Shown piece by piece: positions 1-7,591 of a stretch of 64,000 nucleotides of DNA. The DNA lies in NCBI GenBank assembly GCA_041399065.1, contig JAWKTN010000012.1:62001-126000 (forward strand). Direction: 5' to 3'. Each line of letters opens with the position of its first letter. The stretch's first letter is position 1. The stretch is from JAGQPD01 sp020426865. GTDB lineage: Bacteria > Planctomycetota > Planctomycetia > Pirellulales > Pirellulaceae. The notes below the pieces were generated by a model that saw only the letters and a program-made list of their open reading frames with translations, was not told the origin of the DNA and did no database searches. The translations under genes and the position numbers were made by a program.

Positions 1-461
1 TAAACAATTTGGGCCAAGTGGTTGGAACTGGTCAAACCGATTCGGGAGGACGCGCATTCCTCTGGCAGGACGGCGTGTTGAGAGATATAGGCAATTTTGG
101 ACCGCGAGGCATCAACGACGAAACCTACGTAGTCGGCATCGGCTCCGACGAAACGGGACGAGCAGGCATCTTATGGCATGAGACATTCGGGGCACATAAT
201 ATTCACGATCTGGTTGACGCTTCAGCCGACGGATGGCGATTGGAGAACGCATTCGATATCAACGCAGCCAATCAAATCGCTGGATATGGCAGGGATCCGG
301 ACGGAAATCTGCGGGCGTTTCTGCTGACGCCTGTACCGGAACCATCGACTGGCCTCGCGTTTCTTGTCGCAATTTTCCCAGCCGCCTTCATGTGGCGTCG
401 CAGTCTTCGTGGATACGTGACAAAGCAACCAACTTTCAAGAAAGTCGAAAGCAAAGTAACG
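1..461 (+). CDS. HAF-repeat PEP-CTERM protein, C-terminal part, stop codon lost
   Basis: The frame is already open at the left edge, so the 5' end lies outside the window. What remains shows HAF-type repeats (NNLGQVVG, AFLWQDG) and a final repeat followed by VPEPSTG, a hydrophobic stretch and MWRRSLRG, which is a PEP-CTERM exosortase sorting tail. Such proteins are exported and sorted at the cell surface; the biochemical role of HAF repeats is unknown. The frame does not stop after the sorting tail: it runs through what looks like an intergenic spacer into the signal peptide of the next HAF gene at 462. A TGA lies one base out of frame just after the tail, so a small indel may have removed the natural stop. 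Family assignment is firm; the end point is inferred. Confidence 0.75.
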
Positions 462-1571
462 ATGCAGCTCACCCGCATACTCGCAATCTTGTTCGCAATG
501 ACCTGCACTGCGTATGGCCAAACGTATTCGCTAGTCGACCTCGGCGATTTACCGGGCGGCACGAACCGCAGCGAAGCCTGGCTTCTCAACGAGAACGGTC
601 AGGCCGCCGGCGTGAGTTTTTCCTCAGACGGGCCGCGCGCGTTTCTTTGGAATGACGGAGCGATGACCGAGGTAGGAGACTTGCCGGGCGGCGCTTCGTT
701 CAGCAATCCGGGCGGAGCGGGTTTGAACGTGCACGGTCAGATCGTCGGCAGCAGTGGCGCATCGGGTGGCGACCACGCGTTTTTGTGGGATGGAACTCAG
801 ATGACCGATCTAGGAACGCTACCCGGTTACGATCGCAGCGGAGCCATCGCGATCAATGACTCGGGGCAGATCGTGGGCAGAAGCTTCAACAACGACGGCA
901 TCGCAGCCACGATTTGGGAAGATGGCGCGATGCGTGAACCAAGCGGTTTTCGAACCGAACCGCACCCACGTGACATCAACAACCGCGGACAGATTGTTGG
1001 CGTGGACCGAAGTGGCCCCTTATTCAGCTCGCGACCCTTTATCTGGGAGAACGGAGAAACGAACGATATCGGGAACCTGTCTGAAGGGGACACTGGCTGG
1101 GCCGACGCGATCAATGAATTGGGACAAGTCGTCGGGTGGAACGAGATTGCTGGGGAGACCACCGCGTGGCTATGGGACGATGGAGTCCAAATCGACCTCG
1201 GGCGACTGCCGGGCTCCTTCACCTCGCAAGCGTTTGGACTGAACGACGTTGGGCAAGTCGTGGGGATCAGCAGCACGAGACAAGATGGCTTCGACGGCAT
1301 TCGCGCCTGGGTCTGGCAGGAAGAAGTCGGCATTCAAAACCTAAACGACCTGGTCGATGAATCGGGAAGTGGCTGGACCCTTCAGTTCGCAGAAGACGTA
1401 AACAACGCGGGGCAAATCGTGGGATATGGTCTTGACCCACAAGGGCGTACTCACGGGTTTCTGCTAACGCCAGTGCCCGAGCCGAATTCGGGACTCGCCA
1501 TGCTCGCAGGAGTCGCGGCATTGGCGCTACGAGGCCGCACGCGTTTCGCTCGTCGAAGTTCGACGCGCTGA
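462..1571 (+). CDS. HAF-repeat PEP-CTERM protein
   Basis: Starting at the ATG at 462 gives about 369 residues that begin with a signal peptide (TRILAILFAMTCTAYG) followed directly by a first HAF unit (YSLVDLGDLPGG). Roughly six or seven repeats follow, with motifs such as INDSGQIVG, AFLWDG and DLGTLPG. The end is TPVPEPNSGLAMLAGVAALALRGR with a basic tail, a PEP-CTERM sorting signal. The upstream spacer resembles that before the next paralogue (an AAAGTAAC-type stretch before ATG), which supports this start although the frame is open further upstream. It probably encodes an exported surface protein. It is a tandem paralogue of its two neighbours; the molecular function is unknown. Confidence 0.85.
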   Translation: MQLTRILAILFAMTCTAYGQTYSLVDLGDLPGGTNRSEAWLLNENGQAAGVSFSSDGPRAFLWNDGAMTEVGDLPGGASFSNPGGAGLNVHGQIVGSSGASGGDHAFLWDGTQMTDLGTLPGYDRSGAIAINDSGQIVGRSFNNDGIAATIWEDGAMREPSGFRTEPHPRDINNRGQIVGVDRSGPLFSSRPFIWENGETNDIGNLSEGDTGWADAINELGQVVGWNEIAGETTAWLWDDGVQIDLGRLPGSFTSQAFGLNDVGQVVGISSTRQDGFDGIRAWVWQEEVGIQNLNDLVDESGSGWTLQFAEDVNNAGQIVGYGLDPQGRTHGFLLTPVPEPNSGLAMLAGVAALALRGRTRFARRSSTR

Positions 1572-1633
1572 AGCCCTGATCGTCCAATCTCGAATCGCAG
1601 CTGAGTAACTCCCAAATTAAAAAGAAAGTAACC

Positions 1634-2776
1634 ATGGCCCTTAAGCCAACTGTGTTTGCCGTAGCCACTTTTCTACTTTTCCATTCACTGTCAGCCACGC
1701 TGACGTTTGCTGAGCCGCTCTACACACTGACTGACCTGGGTGATATGGGGGTATCCAGCATCCAGCCGGAAGGGATCAACGATTTAGGGCAGATTGTTGG
1801 GTCGGGTTACACCTACAACGACAGCGGGGACTTCGTCACACGAGGATTCCTGTGGAAAGACGGCGTTCTCACCACGCTCAGCGATCTACCCGGCGGCGAC
1901 GACCAATCCATCGCGTCCGATATCAACAACGACGGAACGATTGTTGGCTATAGTCTTGCAGGAGATGGCTTTCACATGGTGTCCTGGGACGACGACCTGG
2001 CAATTCATGACCTCGAACGAGGTTATGGCCAAAACGTCAGCAATGCTGGAGAATTTGTTGGTCGTACGCCGCCAAGCCACGGCGTTCTGATTCGTGACGG
2101 CGTCCGTACCAGTTTAGGTGACCTGCCGGGCGGTGAAATCTATAGTCGAGCGTTCGGAATCAACGACCATTCGCAAGTGGTGGGCGAGAGTATCGCGTCC
2201 GACGGACTGCACGCCTTCTTGTGGGAGGACGGCAGCATGCTCGATTTGGGCGGCTTGTCGGGCTTCACGGAAAGCCACGCGCAGAGCGTCAACAATCTTG
2301 GCCAGATCGTCGGCTGGAGCATTGACGCTGACGGAAGGTCGGCCGTGATGTGGCAAGACGGCGAGATAGTCGATTTAGGAGCGCTCCCGGGCGCAGTGGG
2401 TAACAATGGAGCTTGGGCGATCAACGATCAGTTGCAGGTCGTTGGTAACAGCCAGGTAGCTCCCGGGCTTTCGGGTTTTCGTGGATTCCTCTGGGATAGC
2501 GAAAATGGCATGCGTGATCTGAATGATCTAACGGACGGAATTCCAGATGGATGGACAATTGGCGGTGCAGTAGGAATCAACTCCTCTTCCCAGATCGCGG
2601 CGTCGATCATTGACTCCAACGGTGATTTTCGTCGCGCCGTGCTCCTCACGCCTGTTCCCGAACCAAATTCCGGACTCGTCTTGCTTGCAGGCGTAGCGGC
2701 AGTTGTGTACCGGGGCCGCAATTTCGCTCGCCGAAGTTCGTCGCGTCGAAGGTCAGGGGTAACGACGACGCGATAA
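1634..2776 (+). CDS. HAF-repeat PEP-CTERM protein
   Basis: This 380-residue protein opens with a signal peptide (VFAVATFLLFHSLSATLTFAEP) and then YTLTDLGDMG, the usual first HAF unit. It contains about six further HAF repeats (INDLGQIVG, RGFLWKDG, LSDLPGGD, HAFLWEDGSMLDLG). The C-terminus TPVPEPNSGLVLLAGVAAVVYRGR plus a serine/arginine tail is a PEP-CTERM signal nearly identical to that of the preceding paralogue. The gene lies 62 bases after its neighbour on the same strand and is probably co-transcribed. It is predicted to be a surface-sorted protein in a tandem expanded family. No catalytic motif is visible. Confidence 0.85.
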   Translation: MALKPTVFAVATFLLFHSLSATLTFAEPLYTLTDLGDMGVSSIQPEGINDLGQIVGSGYTYNDSGDFVTRGFLWKDGVLTTLSDLPGGDDQSIASDINNDGTIVGYSLAGDGFHMVSWDDDLAIHDLERGYGQNVSNAGEFVGRTPPSHGVLIRDGVRTSLGDLPGGEIYSRAFGINDHSQVVGESIASDGLHAFLWEDGSMLDLGGLSGFTESHAQSVNNLGQIVGWSIDADGRSAVMWQDGEIVDLGALPGAVGNNGAWAINDQLQVVGNSQVAPGLSGFRGFLWDSENGMRDLNDLTDGIPDGWTIGGAVGINSSSQIAASIIDSNGDFRRAVLLTPVPEPNSGLVLLAGVAAVVYRGRNFARRSSSRRRSGVTTTR

Positions 2777-2781
2777 AGACT

Positions 2782-3184
2782 TTGACTACCAAATCTCGGA
2801 AACGCAACCTAGAATCCCGTTTGGCACTAACCGTATTGCCGTTTGCGTTCTTGAGCTCATCAATCGCTACGGCTCTTTCGATCTACCGTCGGCGGAAATG
2901 GGATCACACCACTTGTTTCCGGACTCGACTTGATTCACGACTTAGAAGTGTCGTCCAACTACCTGTACTGGATTGAAGAAGAGATCATCGACGGAACAAG
3001 CACCGGGAATCGAATGATCCGGCGAGCCGACCTTGATGGAGCAAACGTCGTTGACTTGGTTACGACTGGAAGTCCGTTATCTCTGGCTGTGTTCACACCG
3101 GTACCAGAACCGACGACCGTCAGTTCCGTGTTGATCTGCATGCTGAGTGTCCTGTTAGTTCGGCGGCAATGCTCAGGCGATTGA
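2782..3184 (+). pseudogene. Decayed PEP-CTERM protein with YWTD-like repeat
   Basis: The first part, from 2782, encodes a signal-peptide-like stretch (LALTVLPFAFLSSSIATALS). After about 2885 the plausible reading moves to another frame (from about 2890), reading NGITPLVSGLDLIHDLEV, then LYWIEE and RRADLDGANV, a motif typical of LDL-receptor class B (YWTD) propeller repeats. This frame ends in TPVPEPTTVSSVLICMLSVL plus VRR, a PEP-CTERM tail. Only about one propeller blade remains between the signal peptide and the sorting tail, so a large internal deletion plus a frameshift is inferred. It sits just downstream of the HAF paralogues. Confidence 0.6.
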
Positions 3185-3307
3185 CTTGCGGAACGGAGTT
3201 TGACACGCCGCGGAGGATACGTCGCATCCGTACGACGCAGCGGGGAAAGCGACCTCCGAACATAGCTCGATCGGCGATTTACGGCGACTTTGCGCGCTCA
3301 GGACGAA

Positions 3308-3884
3308 CCCCTATATGGTCTCGTTTGTCAAGAGAGCGCACGGTCTTCGTCCCGTGTTTTTTGGTTTTCTTGACTCCCTGCGGTTTGGATCTGAGTTGGG
3401 TTCACAGTAGCTGAGGAGTCAATCGTGTCAATGAACGGGTATGGCGAGGTGAATCAGGTTAGAACCGGCTTCAGACTGCGCGTGTGTTTTTGCTTTTGGT
3501 TGCGTCAGGCCAAGCTCGTCGGCGTGACGCGTTCAAACCCCTATCTGACGGTCGACCCCGATCGGCACAAAGCCAACCGAGATAGTGACACGAACGGAAG
3601 TATTTCCGCTCTCTACTGTGCCACGCCGTAGAAGCACATCGTTTCCCAGGACACCGTCCATTCATACCGGGAGCTCATCGCACGTTGGGGGTGCGAGTCT
3701 TAGTTAGTCTTGGGCTCGGGCCAGGGGCAATCACACCATGTTCATTCCGTCATCGTCTCGTGTTTTCGTTGCGGGCGCCGGCGGTGGTCCATTCCGTCCG
3801 AGCAGGTTCTGGGAGTGGCGCTGCGAGATTTCTCTGCAGAACGCCAGACCCATGGAGTGACCTGAGTTCGTCCTAGCGGCTCCA
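3308..3884. repeat. 577-bp tandem duplication, unit 1
   Basis: This segment is repeated immediately downstream (3885-4461) with one difference seen by eye (A at 3846, G at 4423). The unit begins CCCCTATATGG and ends CTAGCGGCTCCAC. It contains several short potential hairpins, for example CGGAAGTATTTCCG. It encodes short ORFs on both strands (68, 64 and 63 codons) with no recognisable protein signature, so it is more likely non-coding or a mobile remnant. The array ends at the flank of the IS110 element. Confidence 0.9.
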
Positions 3885-4461
3885 CCCCTATATGGTCTCG
3901 TTTGTCAAGAGAGCGCACGGTCTTCGTCCCGTGTTTTTTGGTTTTCTTGACTCCCTGCGGTTTGGATCTGAGTTGGGTTCACAGTAGCTGAGGAGTCAAT
4001 CGTGTCAATGAACGGGTATGGCGAGGTGAATCAGGTTAGAACCGGCTTCAGACTGCGCGTGTGTTTTTGCTTTTGGTTGCGTCAGGCCAAGCTCGTCGGC
4101 GTGACGCGTTCAAACCCCTATCTGACGGTCGACCCCGATCGGCACAAAGCCAACCGAGATAGTGACACGAACGGAAGTATTTCCGCTCTCTACTGTGCCA
4201 CGCCGTAGAAGCACATCGTTTCCCAGGACACCGTCCATTCATACCGGGAGCTCATCGCACGTTGGGGGTGCGAGTCTTAGTTAGTCTTGGGCTCGGGCCA
4301 GGGGCAATCACACCATGTTCATTCCGTCATCGTCTCGTGTTTTCGTTGCGGGCGCCGGCGGTGGTCCATTCCGTCCGAGCAGGTTCTGGGAGTGGCGCTG
4401 CGAGATTTCTCTGCAGAACGCCGGACCCATGGAGTGACCTGAGTTCGTCCTAGCGGCTCCA
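3885..4461. repeat. 577-bp tandem duplication, unit 2
   Basis: Second copy of the 577-bp unit, joined head to tail to unit 1 without a spacer. It ends 14 bases before the stop codon of the minus-strand IS110 transposase. The near-identity of the copies points to a recent duplication. Confidence 0.9.
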
Positions 4462-4475
4462 CCGCCAGCCCCGCG

Positions 4476-5516
4476 TTAGCTGGCGAAAAATCTCAGTGCA
4501 TCGAAAGGCTCCTTTCGCTTGAGCATGTGATAAACGGCTCGGGCAATCTTGCGGCTTAACAGCGTCATCGCTCGCGGTTTGCCGTACTTCTTTTCTTTGC
4601 GTTTAAGAAACGCTTTGGCATCGTCGCTATAGCGGAGCATCCAGAGTACGGCTTCGGAGAAAGCCCATCTTAAGTGCACGTTGCCGATCTTGGCTCCACC
4701 GTGTCCAGTGACCTTGCCATCGCTGGTCTGTTTGGGAGTGACCAGTCTGGCGTATGACAAAAAATCTCCGACGCTCGGAAAACGATCGATCGTGTGAATC
4801 TCATAGAGCAGCACCAGCGATAAGATGTTGCCTATGCCAGGAATCGACCGCAGTAAGTTGCAGGCCCGAGGGTCATGCAGCTTGGCTTGCTTCTGCAAGT
4901 TAGTCTCCAGTTGTTTGATGAGCTGGTCATAGTGGCCGACCATTTGCAGATCAGCCTCGACGTTCAACCTGGCGCTGTCCTCCGCAAAGCGATCGAGAAT
5001 GTCACGATTGCCAGCGTACTTGAGCGTCCCCTCGAAGGGATCATAGTTGTACTGATGGTTCAGTAGTTGCACATGCGTCAACAGTTCGCTGCGGCGACGC
5101 ACAAGAAACATTCTGCGTCGGACCAAGTCACGAGTGGCCCGCATCTCGCGCGGGTAAACGTAGCTCATCGGGAACGTGCCACCACGGATGAGTCGCGCGA
5201 TCTTTTCGCTGTCGATCTTATCGTCTTTCTTCTTGCCTCCGTGAATGGCTTTCATGTACAGAGCGTGCCCGAGTACGAATTCGATGTGTTCGTCCTGACA
5301 AAGGTCAGCCAGCCAATACCAAGTAAACATGCATTCCGCGCCAACAACCAAGTCCTCGCGAAACGCTTGGATCGCACACAGGAAGTCGGCTGGCCTAGCA
5401 CGCATGTTGCGATGCAATCGCTTGTTCCCTTCGTGATCGAGAATGCACAGGTACATTCTCTTGGTGTGTAAGTCCACTCCACAATAGAACGCATGTCGTT
5501 GATCGTAGAATTTCAT
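4476..5516 (-). CDS. IS110-family transposase (DEDD recombinase)
   Basis: This 346-residue protein starts at the ATG at 5516 behind GAAGGAG. The N-terminal DEDD/RuvC-like domain shows GVDLHTKRMYLCILD with the first Asp, then VVGAECMFTWYW with the Glu, and KKDDKIDSEKIARL with two further acidic positions. The C-terminal transposase_20 domain shows LLRSIPGIGNILSLVLL, and near the end SDGKVTGHGGAKIGNVHLRW, containing the Ser-Gly region typical of the family. Length and domain order match IS110-type recombinases, which act with a bridge RNA encoded in a non-coding end of the element. No frameshift or stop is seen. An upstream in-frame start at 5558 is less likely because it precedes the ribosome-binding site. 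Confidence 0.93.
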   Translation of the reverse strand: MKFYDQRHAFYCGVDLHTKRMYLCILDHEGNKRLHRNMRARPADFLCAIQAFREDLVVGAECMFTWYWLADLCQDEHIEFVLGHALYMKAIHGGKKKDDKIDSEKIARLIRGGTFPMSYVYPREMRATRDLVRRRMFLVRRRSELLTHVQLLNHQYNYDPFEGTLKYAGNRDILDRFAEDSARLNVEADLQMVGHYDQLIKQLETNLQKQAKLHDPRACNLLRSIPGIGNILSLVLLYEIHTIDRFPSVGDFLSYARLVTPKQTSDGKVTGHGGAKIGNVHLRWAFSEAVLWMLRYSDDAKAFLKRKEKKYGKPRAMTLLSRKIARAVYHMLKRKEPFDALRFFAS

Positions 5517-5559
5517 CACGGTCTCCTTCACAAAAAGACTCGACTGAAAACGGAACACA

Positions 5560-5700
5560 GAGAAAGGCTAGCAGGGGTGCAGGGGGCGGCAATGAGCCCC
5601 CGCTCGCCGACACGATGTCGGCGAAATCTTGCAAGGATGCTCTGCGTGTCCGGTCCACGCGAAACGGTACGTGGACACTTCATTTTCAGGGGAAAGCCCG
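5560..5700 (-). ncRNA. Candidate bridge RNA region of the IS110 element
   Basis: The stretch 5' of the transposase gene carries consecutive strong stem-loops: GGGGGC-8 nt-GCCCCC near 5583, GCCGACA-CGA-TGTCGGC near 5607, and a bulged stem with arms GTGTCC and GGACAC near 5647-5679. Bridge RNAs of IS110-group elements are known to lie between the element end and the recombinase start on the transposase strand. Position and structure fit; guide loops were not matched to target or donor sequence. Limits are approximate. Confidence 0.4.
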
Positions 5701-6540
5701 GCACTCAACACGAGTCCATAATGAGGTTCCGTCCTGATTGCCATGTGAAATCCTTGTTAAACCGCATCGGGCAAGCGACAAATGCTGGCCGGGAAAACGT
5801 GTTAGGCGTTTCACCCGCCGACGCACCTTGTTTCTTTGAATTAGCCCCGGTTAGGCGTGCTAGAAAAACCAGTGCAAGACGACCTCACGGATTGGGCCAT
5901 TCGTCGTTGACGAGCATGTACAAAGCACTCATCCAACAACTGGAACCGTCAAGCGTGAGCCACAGTCGCCGAATTGCGGCGTCTTCTTCGTCGGACATCT
6001 CCGGGCAAGTTCATGCGCGACCTTGTGATAAAGGCTCGACGACGAGGCGAATTGAGTCTGTATCATCAGATGCTTTGGGAGCGATACATCATGCAGACTG
6101 TTGACGGCGCAAGCCGAGAACTCGAGCAATGTTGATTGCAATTTCGGATCTATGGTGGGCTTAGCCTTGATGGCCCAGCCCTCAACTCGCTGGACATTGC
6201 ATGGAGCTGCTTAAACCAAGACAAACAGGGCTCCAGTGTAGGACACCGATGATCAAACATTCGCGAGCTTTTTGTCCCGAGATGAGTACGTGTCGTCGCA
6301 AAACCCGTTTTTTGGAATCCGGGGAATAATCTGTCGTTCGCCGTGCTCTATAAATTGGTCACGACTATCCAATCTGCACTCGATCGAGATTTTTCGACTT
6401 CTTGTGAACCAAACCAGGTCGTGGACGTCTATACCTTTACGAGCGCGAGATGGGCGTTCGCTGTGACGAATAATCACTAACGCTGAAAGATTGGAACAAT
6501 GACTTCAGTACGGCTGAGTACCAAGCACGATTCCGGATGT
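5701..6540. other. Gene-poor stretch, no supported gene
   Basis: About 840 bases between the IS110 element and the tRNA region. ORFs on both strands are short and show no domain-like pattern, signal peptide or ribosome-binding site. Nothing else could be supported here. Confidence 0.5.
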
Positions 6541-6627
6541 TTAGGCGGCTTCGCTTATGAACAAGCGAATACCCCGTCGCATCCGTTGCGCTTGTGACGC
6601 TCGGCCGTACTCTTGCGAATTACGCAA
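6541..6627 (+). ncRNA. Structured RNA-like region ahead of a terminator
   Basis: A perfect 7-bp hairpin (TTCGCTT-6 nt-AAGCGAA, 6550-6569) and further inverted sequences lie directly upstream of the intrinsic terminator at 6628. No ORF accounts for the terminator on this strand, so a small RNA is possible. No known RNA family was recognised; limits are a guess. Confidence 0.25.
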
Positions 6628-6659
6628 AGCTCGGTGTCACAGCGACATCGGGCTTTTTT
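6628..6659 (+). terminator. Rho-independent terminator before the tRNA array
   Basis: An 11-bp stem (AGCTCGGTGTC pairing with GACATCGGGCT, G-U pairs allowed) closes a 5-nt loop and is followed by a run of T on the plus strand. It separates the upstream region from the tRNA array. Confidence 0.65.
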
Positions 6660-6684
6660 CGTGGATTTATCCAACATCAAAGAC

Positions 6685-6756
6685 GGACTGGTAGCTGAGA
6701 CGGTCTAGCGCCTGCCTGAAGAGCAGGAGACGAGGATTCGAGCGCCTCCCAGTTCA
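6685..6756 (+). tRNA. tRNA-Phe (GAA)
   Basis: A 72-nt cloverleaf: acceptor GGACTGG/CCAGTTC with one G-U pair, D stem GCT/AGC, anticodon stem CCTGC/GCAGG with loop CTGAAGA (anticodon GAA), and T loop TTCGAGC. The T stem has an A-G mismatch where G53-C61 is normally found. No 3' CCA is encoded. It is the first gene of the array. Confidence 0.8.
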
Positions 6757-6792
6757 CTGCGTGAAAGGTACGCGCACACAGCGACACAACAT

Positions 6793-6886
6793 GGCCCGTT
6801 CGTCTATCGGCGCAGGATACCGCTCTTTGGGCATCGACGCGCAGCGTTGGTCGACGGAGAGATGAGTTCGATTCCCATACGGGCTG
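6793..6886 (+). tRNA. Unusual tRNA-like gene, GCA anticodon candidate
   Basis: The acceptor arms GGCCCGT/ACGGGCT pair fully with one G-U, and a T arm with loop TTCGATT precedes the 3' strand (one A-C mismatch in its stem). At 94 nt it is long. The best anticodon arm is TCGAC-loop-GTTGG with loop GCGCAGC, giving anticodon GCA (Cys) but C instead of the universal T33. The stretch between acceptor and anticodon arm is about 34 nt, far longer than a normal D arm. The first bases of that stretch resemble a tRNA-Glu D arm. It may be a non-canonical, chimeric or dead tRNA. The isotype is uncertain. Confidence 0.4.
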
Positions 6887-6898
6887 CTTACACATTAT

Positions 6899-6973
6899 CA
6901 GAACGTAGCGAAGTCTGGTTATCGCGCCAGTTCGGGGAACTGGAGAGCGTCGGTTCAAATCCGACCGTTCTGA
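6899..6973 (+). tRNA. tRNA-Pro (GGG)
   Basis: Acceptor CAGAACG/CGTTCTG pairs perfectly, the D arm is of the proline type (AGCGAAGTCTGG), the anticodon stem is CCAGT/ACTGG and the T arm GTCGG-TTCAAAT-CCGAC is perfect. The anticodon loop TCGGGGA gives GGG, but position 33 is C rather than the near-universal T. No CCA is encoded. Confidence 0.75.
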
Positions 6974-6993
6974 CTGAACGAACACAACGACAT

Positions 6994-7084
6994 CGGGCAG
7001 AGGTGCAGTTGGGAGCACGCCTGGTTTGGGACCAGGAGCCCTGTTTACGAGGAAGAAGGGGCGGTTCGACCCCGAGGTGCCCGA
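6994..7084 (+). tRNA. tRNA-Pro (TGG) with enlarged variable region
   Basis: The 5' half is a standard proline tRNA: D stem GTGC/GCAC, anticodon stem CCTGG/CCAGG and loop TTTGGGA with anticodon TGG. The acceptor CGGGCA pairs with TGCCCG. Between anticodon and T arms lies an enlarged stretch that could form a small extra stem (CCT/AGG), and the T stem is imperfect around GGTTCGACC. Total length is 91 nt, against about 77 for ordinary Pro tRNAs. Confidence 0.65.
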
Positions 7085-7096
7085 CTCAACAAGAAC

Positions 7097-7168
7097 GGTC
7101 GTCGAGGGCTGGTTGCCCATGATCGGCTGATAACCGAGCCACGCTGAGTTCGATCCTCAGGGCGACCA
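7097..7168 (+). tRNA. tRNA-Ile (GAT)
   Basis: Acceptor GGTCGTC/GGCGACC pairs with one G-U, the short D arm GGGC/GCCC pairs, and the anticodon stem TCGG/CCGA has loop CTGATAA (anticodon GAT). The T arm CTGAG-TTCGATC-CTCAG is perfect. 72 nt, no encoded CCA. Confidence 0.85.
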
Positions 7169-7236
7169 CTGAAAAAAAAAGAGCAACAAAATGCTGACGC
7201 GAATCCGCTTGAAACGCATACACCCGACCAACACAC

Positions 7237-7309
7237 AGGGTCGTGGTGTCAACGGCAACACATCGGACTTTTAATCCGGAAGATGGGGGTTCGAATCCCT
7301 CCGGCCCTA
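7237..7309 (+). tRNA. tRNA-Lys (TTT)
   Basis: Acceptor AGGGTCG/CGGCCCT pairs with one G-U. The anticodon stem TCGGA/TCCGG has loop CTTTTAA (anticodon TTT). The T arm GGGGG-TTCGAAT-CCCTC is canonical. The D arm pairs GTGT with ACAC. Confidence 0.87.
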
Positions 7310-7317
7310 CTTCGCCA

Positions 7318-7390
7318 CGGCGTGTAGCTCAGTGGTACGAGCGGCGTCCTTATAAGACGCGGGCCGAAGGTTCGATTCCTTCCACGCCGA
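7318..7390 (+). tRNA. tRNA-Ile (TAT)
   Basis: A textbook 73-nt cloverleaf: acceptor CGGCGTG/CACGCCG, D stem GCTC/GAGC, anticodon stem GCGTC/GACGC, loop CTTATAA (anticodon TAT), T arm GAAGG-TTCGATT-CCTTC, discriminator A. Most bacteria read AUA with a CAT-anticodon tRNA modified to lysidine, so a TAT-anticodon isoleucine tRNA is uncommon. Confidence 0.88.
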
Positions 7391-7400
7391 TTGCGACAAC

Positions 7401-7473
7401 GGGATCAAGGTGTTAGCGGCAGCATACGTGGCTCTTAACTACGATGGTGAGGGTTCGATTCCCTCGCCTTCCG
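7401..7473 (+). tRNA. tRNA-Lys (CTT), defective acceptor stem
   Basis: The anticodon stem CGTGG/CTACG with loop CTCTTAA (anticodon CTT) and the T arm GAGGG-TTCGATT-CCCTC are good. The acceptor strands GGGATCA and GCCTTCC pair at only four of seven positions. Either the gene is decaying or the 5' strand has been replaced by recombination. Confidence 0.6.
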
Positions 7474-7496
7474 CTGATGGATAAGTAACTAAATAT

Positions 7497-7571
7497 GGTG
7501 TTCGTGGTGTAGTGGTCTTGCATGCGACCCTGTGAAGGTCGAGGAGACGAGTTCGATTCTCGCCGAACACC
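7497..7571 (+). tRNA. tRNA-His (GTG)
   Basis: Acceptor GTGTTCG/CGAACAC is perfect and is extended by the encoded G-1 opposite C73, the identity element of histidine tRNAs. The anticodon stem CGACC/GGTCG has loop CTGTGAA (anticodon GTG). The T stem has one A-C mismatch. It lies 20 bases before the HNH endonuclease start codon. Confidence 0.85.
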
Positions 7572-7591
7572 CTCAATGTAAAGGAAATAAC

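Larger units (their letters stand above)
4462..5700 (-). mobile_element. IS110-family insertion element (ends approximate)
   Basis: The element consists of a transposase gene on the minus strand plus a structured non-coding stretch on its 5' side. IS110-family elements lack the terminal inverted repeats of DDE elements, so the boundaries cannot be read directly. The left limit is placed at the edge of the 577-bp duplication, where the homology between repeat units ends. The right limit is a guess after the last strong hairpin. The transposase is intact, so the element may be active. Confidence 0.6.

Noticed and set aside
3425..4208. Twin 68-codon ORFs in the 577-bp repeats
   Set aside because: They are identical because the DNA is duplicated. 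There is no ribosome-binding site and no protein signature; structure in the DNA suggests a non-coding unit.
5493..6104. 203-codon plus-strand ORF
   Set aside because: It starts inside the antisense of the transposase gene, has no domain pattern and covers the hairpin-rich region of the IS element. Treated as a chance ORF.
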